Shown one piece after another: positions 37,204 through 49,879 of a DNA stretch of 64,000 bases. The stretch comes from Ophthalmolycus amberensis (lineage: Eukaryota > Chordata > Actinopteri > Perciformes > Zoarcidae). A program made the translations under genes and the position numbers. The stretch lies in assembly GCA_024529925.1 (NCBI GenBank), contig JAFEUB010001051.1:1110501-1174500 (forward strand). Reading direction: 5' to 3'. The notes beneath the pieces were generated by a model. It made no database searches and had not been told where the DNA came from. It was given only the letters and a program-made list of their open reading frames with translations. The first letter of the stretch is position 1. Each line of letters opens with the position of its first letter.

Positions 37204-37454
37204 GTAAATATCTCCATACTGTCTGTTTTTCCAAATAAAAACAAAATATGAAAATTTATAGACCCAAAATGACATGAGTAAACATTCTGAAGCACCTCTG
37301 AATTACATGAAAATGCCGTTTATCAAGGCATTTTTAAGGCAGCAATATTCTGTAAACTATTCTATGTATAGAAATGCATTCAATCAGAAACTTGCTCCAG
37401 GGACCATGCAATCGAAATGCTTTCAAACCATGTTCTTGGTTCACAGCTTCCACG

Positions 37455-40400
37455 ATGTCATGCGACGCCCTCATGGCGGAATTTGGGCCTGCCGCTTCCT
37501 TCCTGAGAAAGTCGGATAGGGAGCGTCTGGAGGCCCAGACCCGATCCTTTGACATTAAGAGGGAGTGTTTTGTGCCTGATCCTGAGGTGGAGTATGTTAA
37601 AGCCGTAGTCACCTCCAGAGACGGCGGCAAAGTCACCGTTGAAACTGAGTTTGGAAAAGTAATTATGTGAGATATAAACACTGTGTACACCTTTGATGAC
37701 TTTTACAGCAATTCTAATCGAAATGTTCTCTATGGTAAATATTTTCAGACTACAACCCATAAGGAGGATGATATCCACCCTCAGAACCCGCCAAAGTTTG
37801 ATAAAATTGAGGACATGGCGATGTTCACCTTCCTCCATGAACCTGCTGTGTTGTTTAACCTCAAAGAGCGTTATGCAGCATGGATGATCTACGTATGTAA
37901 TGAACGCAGATTTACCTTCTTTTTTTTTCCTCTGCATGAAATCTTCAGTCCAAATAAATACGCTATAAATAAATAGTTTAATGTGTGTTTGTCCACAGAC
38001 CTACTCAGGGCTGTTCTGTGTGACTGTCAACCCCTACAAGGCGCTGCCAGTGTACAATCAGGCGGTGGTCAACGCCTACAGAGGAAAGAAGAGGAGTGAA
38101 GCTCCTCCTCACATCTACTCCATTTCTGACAATGCCTACCAATACATGCTGTCAGGTATGTTCAGCTCTTTTTATATGTCATTTCATCTCTGATGCAGCA
38201 CTTTACAATCTCTAACACCATCCAGACATTCAAAGATAACTGAACATTGTCTTTAATCTTGCAGACAGAGAAAACCAGTCCGTCCTTATCACGTATGTTT
38301 TTCATGAAAGTGTCATCTCATTCCAATTTGAAGAGTAGAGTTTGTTTTATCTCTTCGACATGTACAGTTCATGTTTGTATTAATCCACAGTGGAGAATCT
38401 GGTGCAGGAAAGACTGTGAACACTAAAAGAGTCATCCAGTACTTTGCCAGCATTGCAGCTGTTTCTGGCAAGAAGGATGCTGCTCAGGAGAAAAAGGTTG
38501 GTTTGATTATTATACCTATTAAGACTCTTTTTTTTATTTTTACGATCACATAATATTAAATTTTGTGGCCTAAAATGTGCATCTATTAAATCTGCAGGGT
38601 ACGCTGGAGGATCAAATCATCCAGGCCAACCCTGCTCTGGAGGCCTTTGGAAATGCCAAGACCATCAGAAATGACAATTCCTCCAGATTTGTGAGTTTCC
38701 TTATTACTCATTTTATTAAATAGGACCTGCTATTGTGCCCATCAGCTCCCCAAACCCAGATTTCCTCTCAGGTTACTGTTGATGCTTCAATCTCGACACA
38801 GCTCACGGTTGAACGGTTGAACGGTTCCCAAACACCCGTTTTTGGAGGAAATGAGGGGATTTCGGGACACTAACACAAAATCTGTGACTTTTTCCTGAAG
38901 TTACATTTTTGTAATGGTCCAATCAAATTGTCTTTTTCTTGCTTCTCACAGGGTAAATTCATTCGAATCCACTTTGGTGTCAGTGGGAAGTTGTCTTCCG
39001 CTGACATTGAGACATGTAAGCAGAGTGTGACATTAACATCTCCATTGTGCAATACAATACCCTGGGAGGTTGTGCACTATAACAGACCATATCATTGTCA
39101 TATTTGTCAGATCTGCTGGAGAAGTCCCGTGTCACTTATCAGCTCAAGGCTGAAAGAGACTACCACATCTTCTACCAGATTCTGTCCCAGAAGAAACCAG
39201 AACTGCTGGGTGAGTGCTGGATGAACCATAGAATATATTTGAACCTAAAGAAACGCCACAAACACACACAAACTGAAACTTTTCTTTGACAGATATGATG
39301 CTAATCACCAACAACCCCTATGACTACGCCTTCATCTCCCAAGGAGAGACAACTGTAGCCTCTATTGATGATGCAGAGGAGCTGATGGCTACTGATGTAA
39401 GAAACAGAGTGCATGTTAAAAACTCCATACATGAAGTTTCACAACTAACTCAGATGTCATTTTTGTTGTTTAAGGAAGCTTTTGATGTCCTGGGCTTCAC
39501 CCAAGAGGAGAAGAATGGCATATACAAGATGACTGGTGCCGTCATGCATCATGGAAACATGAAGTTCAAACAGAAGCAGAGGGAAGAGCAAGCAGAGCCT
39601 GATGGCACAGAGGGTAAAAGATCATTAGGACAATATAGAAGAGTTTACCACCAGTTTATTACTTTTTTGACACAAAACAATGCAATTTATGCTTCTCTTA
39701 CACACAATCCATTACAGATACAGACAAAGTTGCATATCTGATGGGTTTGAACTCTGCTGACCTCATCAAGGGCCTTTGTCACCCAAGAGTGAAAGTAGGC
39801 AACGAGTGGGTCACCAAAGGTCAAAGTGTGCAGCAAGTAAGGCACTCCACTGAAATCCATTTCTGAAGAATAAAGTGAGTTTAAATTCCATTGTAATTGA
39901 TTTTATGCAATTATCTAGGTGAACTACTCTATCGGTGCACTGGCCAAATCAGTGTACGAGAAAATGTTCTTGTGGATGGTGGTGAGAATCAACCAAAATC
40001 TGGATACCAAGCAACCTCGTCAGCACTTTATTGGTGTGCTGGACATTGCTGGATTTGAGATCTTTGATGTGAGTATAGAATGTTTTATTGAGACTTGAGT
40101 ACAAAATAAACTCTTACTAACTTCTCTCTTTGAATGCTCTTCCTAGTTCAACACATTTGAGCAACTGTGCATTAACTATACTAATGAGAAGCTGCAGCAG
40201 TTCTTCAACCACCACATGTTTGTGCTGGAACAAGAAGAGTACAAGAAAGAGGGCATTGTGTGGGAGTTCATTGACTTTGGTATGGACCTGGCAGCCTGCA
40301 TTGAACTCATTGAGAAGGTTGGTGCCGTGTTAAATTGGATTTCTAAATTCCTGTAACAAGCAAAAGCTAGTCTTTTTTAACAGGTTTAATAATCAATTTC

Positions 40401-43400
40401 TTCCTTCAGCCCATGGGCATCATGTCCATCCTTGAAGAGGAGTGCATGTTCCCCAAAGCCAGTGATGCAACATTTAAAGCCAAACTGTACGACAACCATA
40501 TCGGTAAAAGTCCCAACTTCCAGAAGCCCAGGATGATTAAGGGGAGACCAGAGGCTCATTTCTCCCTGGTTCACTATGCTGGTACTGTTGATTACAATAT
40601 CGGTAACTGGCTGGTGAAGAACAAGGACCCACTGAATGAGACCGTGGTTGGACTGTTTCAGAAGTCCAGCCTGAAGTTACTGGCTGTCCTGTTTGCTGGG
40701 TATGCCAGTGCAGATTCAGGTAAGGGGTCTTTGACCACACTGATTATTCATCCTTGAATTGTTCAGATTATCAACAAAGAAGAAAATGACAATCACACCT
40801 TTATATCTACAACTTCTATAAAACCCAAGATGCAGCACCTAAGGGAAAGGGAACAAAGAAGAAAGGTTCTTCCTTCCAGACTGTATCTGCACTGCATAGG
40901 GTAAAATATGGCTTTAAAATAATCAGAATCAGATTAAGGTTTGGTATGTGTCTAATATTTATTATATGGGACCTGTTCATATTCATTGTCTTCATTTACA
41001 GGAGAACTTGAACAAACTGATGACCAATCTCAGGTCAACTCACCCCCACTTTGTACGCTGCCTCATCCCCAACGAGACCAAGACTCCTGGGGCGATGGAG
41101 AATCCTCTAGTCATGCACCAGCTGCGCTGTAACGGTGTGCTGGAAGGCATACGGATCTGCAGGAAGGGATTCCCCAATAGGATCCAGTATGGAGACTTCA
41201 AACAAAGGCAAGAAAAACAATGTTCATTGATTGCTCTTTCACAAATCTCGCAATGCACTTGGACACAACATCAGTCATGTAACCTGGTGTCATCGGGCAC
41301 TTCGGGTCTATGAATATTTTATTCAAAGGCATCACTGATGGCATTGTTGCTGTAATTCTTTTGCAAATCCATTCAATTATTTTAATTATTTTATGGTTGT
41401 ACCATTTCAGATATCGCATTCTAAACCCTAACGCTATCCCTGATGGACAGTTCATTGACAATAAGAAAGGAACAGAAAAACTTTTGGGCTCTTTGCCTCT
41501 TGATCATGAGCAGTACAAACTGGGACACACAAAGGTTTGTTCGGTTTACATGGAGGAGGGTTCAATGTTGGGATAAATAATTGTGCCGGGTGAGGTTATG
41601 AAAAACTCTTTCAATTTCAGGTGTTCTTCAAAGCTGGTCTGCTTGGTCTTCTTGAGGAGATGAGAGACGATCGACTCTCTCTCATCATTACAGGAATTCA
41701 AGCGAGATCCAGAGGAGTACTCGCCAGACTTGAGTTCCAGAAAATTGTTGAGCGCAGGTCAGTGCTTTACTTTTAACATTTACTGTAAAAAATGAAATAC
41801 CGGACAGGGTACATAAAAATAGATTCTAGCTAAATGATGTTGTCTACAGGGATTCCTTACTGGTGATCCAGTGGAACGTGCGGGCCTTCATGGGTGTCAA
41901 GAATTGGCCCTGGATGAAGTTGTACTTCAAGATCAAACCTCTGCTAAAATCAGCTGAGTCTGAGAAGGAGATGGCAAACATGAAGGAGGAGTTCATGAAG
42001 CTCAAAGAGGCTTTTGCTAAATCTGAATCTCGCAAGAAAGAGTTGGAGGAAAAAATGGTCACCCTTCTCCAAGAAAAGAACGACCTGCAGCTCCACATTC
42101 AAGCTGTAAGATGAGTCATTCAGTTTACCTACAATTTACAACGATGTACCTACGGAAATGTGATGAATAACAAATTTGTTAAATCCACTGTTTGCAGGAA
42201 CAAGACAATCTCTCAGATGCTGAGGAGCGCTGTGAGGGTCTCATCAAGAGTAAGATCCAGCTTGAGGGCAAAACCAAAGAGCTAACAGAGAGACTGGAAG
42301 ATGAAGAGGAGATGAATGCAGAGCTGACTTGCAAGAAGAGAAAGCTGGAGGACGAGAGTTCAGAACTCAAGAAGGACATCGATGATCTGGAGCTGACTCT
42401 GGCTAAAGTGGAAAAGGAAAAGCATGCCACAGAGAACAAGGTAATGAAAGCAGCCGATTATCGGTTTGCAGTAGCAAACCTGTTCTTTAGAGTGAATTTT
42501 GGACCCAAAAGCAGAACTCGGACAGAGGTTTGCAAAGGTTCACAATCAGCTTTACTTGAGAAATGGGTGGTGATAGTTGATCCTGGGATTGTGGTGGGAC
42601 GGGGCAGACAGAGAGGCTGGGAAGCAGACTGGCGAGGAACTGGCGGAGAAAAAACCTGAGGCACAGGAAAATACAAGATTAAACAGAGTTCAAGGAAACA
42701 CAAGGATTAAGCTGCATTATTACCACCTTGCAAACTGACAATACAATAATGTCACTCTTACAAGGGTTTGGCATTTGAATAAACTGGACACACTGTTTGA
42801 CATTAGTCATTTTAAAAGACAGTTTTAAAGTGACATTCTATATTTTTTTATTTTACTTTCTGGGGGTCTCAAGTGTCAAGGGTATTTCGCACACTGCCTG
42901 CCCAGCACTAAACAGCAGACAAATAAAGATTGCTATTAGCTGGTAAAATGATTGGCACATTTAATATATAAAGAATAGAGACATAAACCAGAGAAAATAT
43001 TGGACGTACATTTGGTGGCCAAAAACATGGCTCTTAATGAATGTCGATGCTTTGTGTTTCCTTGATGTGTAAACAGGCAACTGTATGCTAACATGTTAGC
43101 CATCGACTTGAGTAAAAGTGGCCAAAAACAACCCCAAAACGGTTTAAAGACTGGTGACATGAATTAATGAAGAATATTTCTATATTTCTGATTTAACACC
43201 AACTGTGATCTGATTTCTAAGGTTAAAAACATGACTGAAGAGATGGCAGCTTTGGATGAAATCATTGCTAAGTTGACCAAAGAGAAGAAAGCTCTTCAGG
43301 AGGCTCATCAGCAAGCACTGGACGACCTGCAGAGTGAGGAGGACAAAGTCAATACTCTGACCAAGGCCAAAACCAAGCTGGAGCAGCAAGTCGATGATGT

Positions 43401-46400
43401 GAGTACAGTGGCATTTGCAACTAAAATCTCAAGTTCTCCAGTTACAATTTACGGAGTAATGTTTGGCATGTCTGTTAGCTCGAAGGATCATTGGAGCAAG
43501 AGAAGAAAGTGAGGATGGATCTGGAAAGAGCCAAGAGAAAATTGGAGGGGGACTTAAAGTTAACCCAAGAAAATTTGATGGATTTGGAGAATGACAAGCA
43601 GCAGCTGGATGAAAAACTCAAAAAGTAAAGCGAATCTTTTACAGTTGCAAACATGATACCCATTGTGCGAGAACAGATGATTACTCAAGTGAACACTTTT
43701 GTCTTTAAATGTAGGAAAGACTTTGAAATCAGCCAGCATCTAAGCAAGATTGAAGATGAACAAGCCATGAGTGCCCAACTCCAGAAGAAACTAAAGGAGT
43801 TGCAGGTAAATAAGAAGCAGGTCTTATTTGTTGCATTATCTTCTATATCATCTTCCGACTTAAACTTTATAATCATCTGATGAATTTCATCAAGGCTCGC
43901 ATTGAAGAGCTGGAGGAAGAACTGGAGGCAGAGCGAGCTGCCCGGGCCAAGGTGGAGAAACAGAGGGCTGACTTGGCCAGAGAGCTGGAGGAGATCAGTG
44001 AGAGGCTGGAGGAGGCCGGAGGAGCCACTACTGCCCAGATTGAGATGAACAAGAAGAGGGAGGCGGAGTTTCAGAAGATGCGCAGAGACCTCGAAGAGGC
44101 CACTCTACAGCATGAAGCCACTGCTTCTGCATTTAGAAAGAAAAACGCAGACAGCGTGGCTGACCTGGGAGAGCAGATTGACAACCTACAAAGAGTCAAA
44201 CAGAAGCTGGAGAAAGAAAAGAGCGAGCTCAAACTGGAGCTGGATGATGTGGTGTCTAACATGGAGCACGTTGTCAAAGTTAAAGTAAGACATTGAACGC
44301 ATTCTTTTATATTTGGTGAAATATGCTGTATTTGCATTCTTACAGAGAGTTAGGTGAGAAGAAATTAATTTGGCAGAGCCAGGCTAGCGGTTTCCCCCTG
44401 TTTGCAGTCTTTGTGCTAAGCTAAGCAAACGGGTCACAGGCAGTAGCTCCATATTTGCCTTACAAACAACAGAAGATAGTTACATAAAAAGATCGAAACG
44501 ACATGTCTGGAAAGTGGTATTGATGTTCTCATCTAACACTCAGTAGACTAATTAGCGGATTTCCCGAAATGTTAAACTAGCCTATGTCTTTAATACATAA
44601 TATACAGAAAATTATTATTGGGTTGTATACATTCTATGATTTACATATTAATTAATATGAATTATTTAACTTAGACCAACATGGAGAAAATGTGTCGCAC
44701 TCTGGAAGATCAAATGAGTGAATACAAGACGAAATCGGAGGAAGGCCAGCGTACCATCAATGACCTAACAACGCAAAAAGCAAAGCTTCAAACTGAAAAT
44801 GGTAGTTAGTTCAACATACACTCACATTTCATTTTTACTCTTGCCGAAACATGCCTTTAAGCAACAAATCCCAGACTATTAGTGCATGCAGACGCTGCAG
44901 CTTGATGTGGGGGCTTACAAACCTTTATTTTACAGGTGAGTTTGCCAGGCAGCTGGAGGAGAAGGGCTGCTTCGTCTCTCAGCTGACCAGAGGGAAGCAG
45001 TCTTTCACTCAGCAAGTTGAGGACCTCAAGAGACAACTAGAAGAGGAAGTCAAGGTACAGTCGTATAAGAACTTATGCTTTCAAAATACAGAGCCCAATG
45101 TCTTCCGGCAAAATTACTTTACCTTGTGTTTCTTTATCAAAGGCCAAGAACGCACTTGCACATGCAGTGCAGTCGTCTCGCCATGACTGTGATTTGTTGA
45201 GGGAGCAATTTGAGGAGGAGCAGGAGGCCAAAGCCGAGCTCCAACGCGGCATGTCCAAGGCAAACTCTGAGGTGGCTCAGTGGAGGACCAAGTACGAAAC
45301 TGATGCCATCCAGAGAACAGAGGAGCTGGAAGAAGCAAAGTAAGAATTCAGTAGACCTATCTCGAGACAGTTCCTAAATTTGGCTGTGATATTCCCATTT
45401 TATCTGAGAGGTAATAATTTGATACTTTCATTTTTTGCTGTTAGGAAAAAGCTAGCTCAACGCTTACAGGATGCAGAAGAAGCTGTTGAAGCTGCTAATG
45501 CTAAAGGTTCCTCCCTGGAGAAAACCAAGCACAGGCTTCAGGCTGAGATTGAGGACCTCATGGTGGATGTGGAGAGATCGAATGCTGCTGCTGCAGCTCT
45601 GGACAAGAAACAAAGAAACTTTGACAAAGTAATGACATAAAATGACAGGGACTCATTGCAGATATGTGCACTGAAGTGTTTGTATAATTTAATAACATAC
45701 CATCATTTACAATTCAATTAGGTCCTGGCTGAGTGGAAGCAGAAGTATGAGGAATCCCAGACTGAGCTGGAAGTTGCCCTGAAAGAGGCTCGTTCCCTCA
45801 GCACTGAGATCTTCAAACTGAAAAACTCTTATGAAGAATCTCTAGACCACCTGGAGACCATGAAACGAGAAAACAAGAATCTCCAAGGTAGGAAAACAAA
45901 ACATGATGTCCCTTTAAACATACGGTGCATAAAGTGGACAGGTTGGGCAAATAGTAAAATAAATGAATATACACAAAACAGAGGAAGTTTCTGACCTGAC
46001 TGAGCAACTTGGTGAGGGAGGAAAGAGCATCCACGAGCTGGAGAAGATCCGTAAACTGCTGGAGCAGGAGAAGGCCGACATACAATCTGCTCTAGAGGAA
46101 GCTGAGGTGAAAAAATATTAAATGTTGGGGAAAATTTACATGACATTTTTTTTAATTTGTTGGAATTACTTTTCTGATGCTTTAAAAGATATGCAGTGCT
46201 TTACTGCTTTTAACAGGGCACCCTCGAGCACGAGGAGAGTAAGATCCTCCGAGCTCAGCTTGAGTTCAACCAGGTGAAGGCCGAAATTGAACGGAAGCTG
46301 GCCGAGAAGGACGAGGAGATGGAGCAGGCCAAGCGTAACTATCAGAGGGTGGTGGACACTCTGCAGAGCTCTCTGGAGGCTGAGACTCGCAGCAGGAACG

Positions 46401-47986
46401 AGGCTCTCAGGGTGAAAAAGAAGATGGAGGGAGACCTCAATGAGATGGAGATCCAGCTGAGCTTTGCCAACAGGCAGGCAGCCGAGGCCCAGAAGCAGCT
46501 CAAGGGAGTCCATGCTCACCTGAAGGTAGTATTGAGGCTATACATGTTTTCTTTCTTCTTTTAATTGTTGAAATAAAGGATTTCAATCGAAAAGAAAAAG
46601 AAAATCTTTGTGAATAGGACGCGCAGCTGCAGCTGGATGATGCTCTCCGTGCCAATGATGATCTGAAGGAGAACATTGCCATTGTGGAGAGACGTAACAA
46701 CCTGATGCAGGCTGAGCTTGATGAGCTGAGGTCCGTGGTGGAGCAGTCCGAGAGAGCTCGTAAGCTGGCTGAGCAGGAGCTGCTGGATGTCAGTGAGAGG
46801 GTTCAGCTGCTGCACTCGCAGGTATTTGAAATCCTTATGTCATGGTATTTCAGTATATTTAAGTTGCACACTTCTTTTAATTTGTTGTATCTTTTAGTTT
46901 AAAAGTGATCAGTGTGAAACTATGATTCTGTGCAGAACACCAGCCTGCTGAACCAGAAGAAGAAGCTTGAGAGCGACACAGCTCAGCTTCAGAATGAGGC
47001 GGAGGAGGCGGTGCAGGAGTGCAGAAATGCAGAGGAGAAGGCGAAGAAGGCCATCACTGATGCTGCCATGATGGCAGAGGAGCTAAAGAAGGAACAGGAC
47101 ACCAGTTCTCACCTGGAGCGTATGAAGAAAAACATGGAACAAACCATCAAAGACCTGCAGCACCGTCTGGATGAAGCCGAGCAAATAGCTATGAAAGGTG
47201 GCAAGAAGCAGATCCAGAAGCTGGAGGCCAGGGTGAGTATTTCTAACTTCCACCTCACAGCACCAGCGTACAATACAATAACACTCCATCCATAACTGCT
47301 CTTTTCAAGGTGAGAGAGTTGGAAAATGAGGTGGACACGGAGCAAAAGAAAAGCAGTGACGCAGTGAAAGGTATGCGTAAGTACGAGAGGCGCATCAAAG
47401 AGCTCACCTACCAGGTACGCGCTACAGACACAATGATGATGAACATCCACCAAAAGATGAAAGGTTATATGCTTTGACAAGCAATATGTCTTATGTACTG
47501 GTTCAACAGACGGAGGAAGACAAAAAGAATCTGAGTCGTCTGCAGGACCTGGTGGATAAGCTGCAGCTGAAAGTTAAATCCTACAAGCGAAATGCAGAGG
47601 AGGCTGTAAGCGAAAATACTACTCCTTTATTTACTGAAATGTGGTCCATTTGCCTCTTTAGGAGTCAGCTCAATCACGAATTTCCCATCCTCTCATCTTG
47701 ATTTGTTTAGGAGGAACAGTCCAATGGCAATCTGGGCAAGTTGCGCAAGTTACAGCACGAGCTGGAGGAAGCAGAGGAGAGGGCTGACATCGCAGAGTCT
47801 CAGGTCAACAAGCTAAGAGCGAAGAGCCGTGACATTGGTGCTAAGGTCAGTAACCTATTAAGAATAATGCAACTTTTAATTAGTAATTATCTTGGAATCA
47901 TGCAAAGCAGAGTGAGTAACTTTAATGAAAAAAAAATCAGATTGTATAACATTTTTTTCTTTGTACAGAAAACACATGAAGAGTGA
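37455..47986 (+). CDS. Sarcomeric myosin heavy chain, MYH6/MYH7 (cardiac/slow) class
   Basis: The actin-based ATPase motor of the thick filament. The spliced product is 1,936 aa, the usual length of this family. Seen in order: SH3-like N-terminus (about 33-82); purine-binding loop NPYKALPVY (127-135); P-loop GESGAGKT (179-186); switch I NDNSSRF (238-244); switch II DIAGFE (461-466); Lys/Gly-rich loop 2 (about 629-650); the SH1/SH2 segment RCNGVLEGIRICRKGFP; light-chain-binding IQARSRGVLARLEF; then a heptad rod to the end (…KTHEE). All 37 coding exons join in phase. The wording HPQNPPKFDKIEDMAMFTFL and the short 5' noncoding exons point to the cardiac/slow group; fish atrial (myh6), ventricular (vmhc) and slow genes cannot be told apart safely here. 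Oddities: Ala131 for the usual Trp, a GC donor, and a tandem acceptor. Confidence 0.97.
42455..42720 (+). repeat. Repeat insertion in myosin intron 20 (GGACCCAAAAGCAGAACTC family)
   Basis: Carries GGACCCAAAAGCAGAACTCG, AGGTTTGCAAAGGTTCACAA, a G-rich middle and an edge resembling the 2295-2480 copy in the opposite orientation. It accounts for much of the unusual length of this intron. The open frame through it, continuous with exon 20, is incidental. Confidence 0.65.
44380..44580 (+). repeat. Teleost interspersed repeat in myosin intron 24
   Basis: Contains 'gtttgcagtctttgtgctaa', 'gctaagcaaacgggtcacag', 'agtagctccatatttgcc', then 'agtggtattgatgttctcat' and 'ctaacactcagtaga'. It matches the 35150-35290 copy in the first part. 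It is non-coding and lies between good splice sites of exons 24 and 25. Confidence 0.65.
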
Positions 47987-48095
47987 CGCCTTCAACAGGT
48001 TCTTCAAGGATAAACAGTAGTTTGATTGTAGTATTTTAGTTCCTTTGTTCTCCATGCAACATGAGTGAATAAAGAATAAATGAATGCACAACTTT
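47987..48095 (+). terminator. Myosin 3' UTR and polyadenylation signals
   Basis: Two overlapping-range AATAAA hexamers at 48068-48073 and 48075-48080 lie about 85 bp after the TGA at 47984-47986. The cleavage site is expected near 48090-48105. The 3' UTR is only about 100-120 bases, typical for these genes. Confidence 0.8.
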
Positions 48096-48109
48096 GTTTA
48101 TGTCCCCTG

Positions 48110-49870
48110 CATTTTATAAATTAAATTAAAGAAATGACAGAGTGAATAACTACACTACAAAGGAAAGAAAAGCAAAGTAAAGACCTGCACTGTGAGTTAC
48201 CGGTAGTATCTCTTTAATAAAAACGCATGCAGCACCTCCCGACAACAGTGTTCAACCCAAAAGAGTTGCTTTGGTTTCGAGAGCAGAAGAGTTCAAACCT
48301 TTGCTCCTCGCTGCAAGTGGTTGAGACGCCTGATGGGACTTATTAAACAGCACGAGTTGGTAAAGATTATATTACTGTTTTGAGTCAGGAAAAGTCAAGC
48401 TGAATATCAAGCGTTGTTTATGATTGTTAACATCTCATCTGAGCTTGCCTGCAAAACGCTGCCCACAGTATTCACTCTATAATCAAGCTATTGCCAGGAT
48501 GGTAGGTCACGTGACCCGAACAGTGTGGAATGAATCCTCTCGGGTGGTGAGTTTTTCAGTTAATATTATTTCTCAACTACACTAAGCAGCCACTAGATGG
48601 TCAAAGAGCTCCACTCACAAAACTGTATCTCTCCATGATAATGTCAATTATATATCTTTTAATTTGAAGCAATATATCTGTCAAGTGTGGTGGTTAACAA
48701 GCATTAACAGGCTAAACACATTTCTCAGAAGGATAAAATCACTTTTGATGTTATAGTCAGATATAATTATTAAATCTAAAATAGATTTCTTACTGTGTAT
48801 TCAATACTTAAAGGATTTGTCATTTATTTTTGCTAATATTTCAAAATAAAACCCTACTCCATACCAATATGTATGATAATATTATAATTGTGCTTCAAAT
48901 CACCGTTCAAAGCTATTCTTTATGTTTGGTATCTCTTTTGTTTCACTTTGACCAACTGTATTTGGGTTGTGGATTTGGTATGCCTTAAATATAGAATTTT
49001 ATTTAACACAAGAAAACATTTCTGTGGACTTTATTCAGTATACAAGCCAAATACATGAATAGGTAAAGCAGCCCTTAATTATTGCTGCTTGTGGTTTTTA
49101 TCGCCATTCAAAACACAAGATAAGTCCCTTGTCGGCCTCTCTGAGCATATTTTTAACAAGTCTTTACCAAGGGAACCCAGGGCTCTTGATGAAGCTGCTG
49201 GCTGGAGCAAGTGTTGCACCGCTGCAGTGAAACCAGCGCTTCACTTTCTCATGATGACATAGGATGGAAAAACTGTCTCAAAATAATTGCTCTGAAGACT
49301 GACATGATGTGAAGCAACATTGCCTTTCCCAATTGATGTCATGGCTAATAATACGAAGCAGATTGTATTGTTTACATGTGGATGACTCTGTAGGAAAAAT
49401 CAAACAGCCAAGAGACGGACAACAATACAAAGTACATTACTAGCAATCATACACATGCAGCAACAATTTTACAACTCAGTCCACCCAGGCTAATGGATGT
49501 TTTGTCTAACCATCACCATAACAGTTTGTGTTGCCACAGCCAAGAACAAAAAGGCAACACCCACTTGAACGATGTGAAACTGTTGAAGACACACCTAACA
49601 ACTGGCACTTCTTAAAGTAGATAGCATCCAGCAAAGCATATAGTGCTTAATCTGTTCATTGGGCAACCTCTCTGCAGACTACAATGTGGCCTCAGGCATC
49701 AAATCTTCTGTTTGTCATGCCAATACTTAGCATACCATTTCACTTATGACGGCATGTAAACACTGCGATGGGAAACCATGCTAGTTACCGTCAGTCTGGA
49801 TGAAATCAGCAGCCAGAGTGTATCCAACTTGTACAGCAAAAAGACATATTTAACACAAACTTAAATACAA
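48110..49870. other. Intergenic spacer between two convergent genes
   Basis: AT-rich, without open frames or recognised repeats. A perfect 12-bp palindrome GGTCACGTGACC (48505-48516) contains a CACGTG E-box. Otherwise I see nothing. Confidence 0.5.
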
Positions 49871-49879
49871 AAACAGTTA

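Larger units (their letters stand above)
37447..48100 (+). other. Exon map of the myosin heavy chain gene
   Basis: Coding exons: 37455-37658, 37749-37892, 37999-38155, 38265-38292, 38391-38496, 38598-38690, 38952-39015, 39111-39209, 39293-39396, 39475-39613, 39718-39836, 39919-40068, 40147-40317, 40410-40719, 40830-40900, 41002-41207, 41411-41534, 41621-41757, 41850-42105, 42198-42440, 43222-43398, 43479-43624, 43715-43805, 43895-44284, 44675-44801, 44936-45054, 45143-45339, 45445-45628, 45722-45887, 45982-46106, 46217-46525, 46618-46821, 46936-47232, 47310-47414, 47510-47605, 47711-47845, 47969-47986. The sum is 5,811 bases including the stop. Exon sizes such as 28, 64, 99, 104, 139, 310, 390, 309 and 204 match those usual for vertebrate sarcomeric myosins. 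All introns are GT-AG except the one after 41207 (GC-AG). Most introns are under 250 bp; intron 20 is the longest at 781 bp. Confidence 0.93.

Noticed and set aside
37659..47968. Intronic microRNA of the miR-208/miR-499 type
   Set aside because: Such microRNAs sit in introns of this myosin family in vertebrates, but I found no TAAGAC-seeded hairpin of that kind in these introns. Chance TAAGAC hits near 38516 (+) and 47490 (-) do not continue to match.
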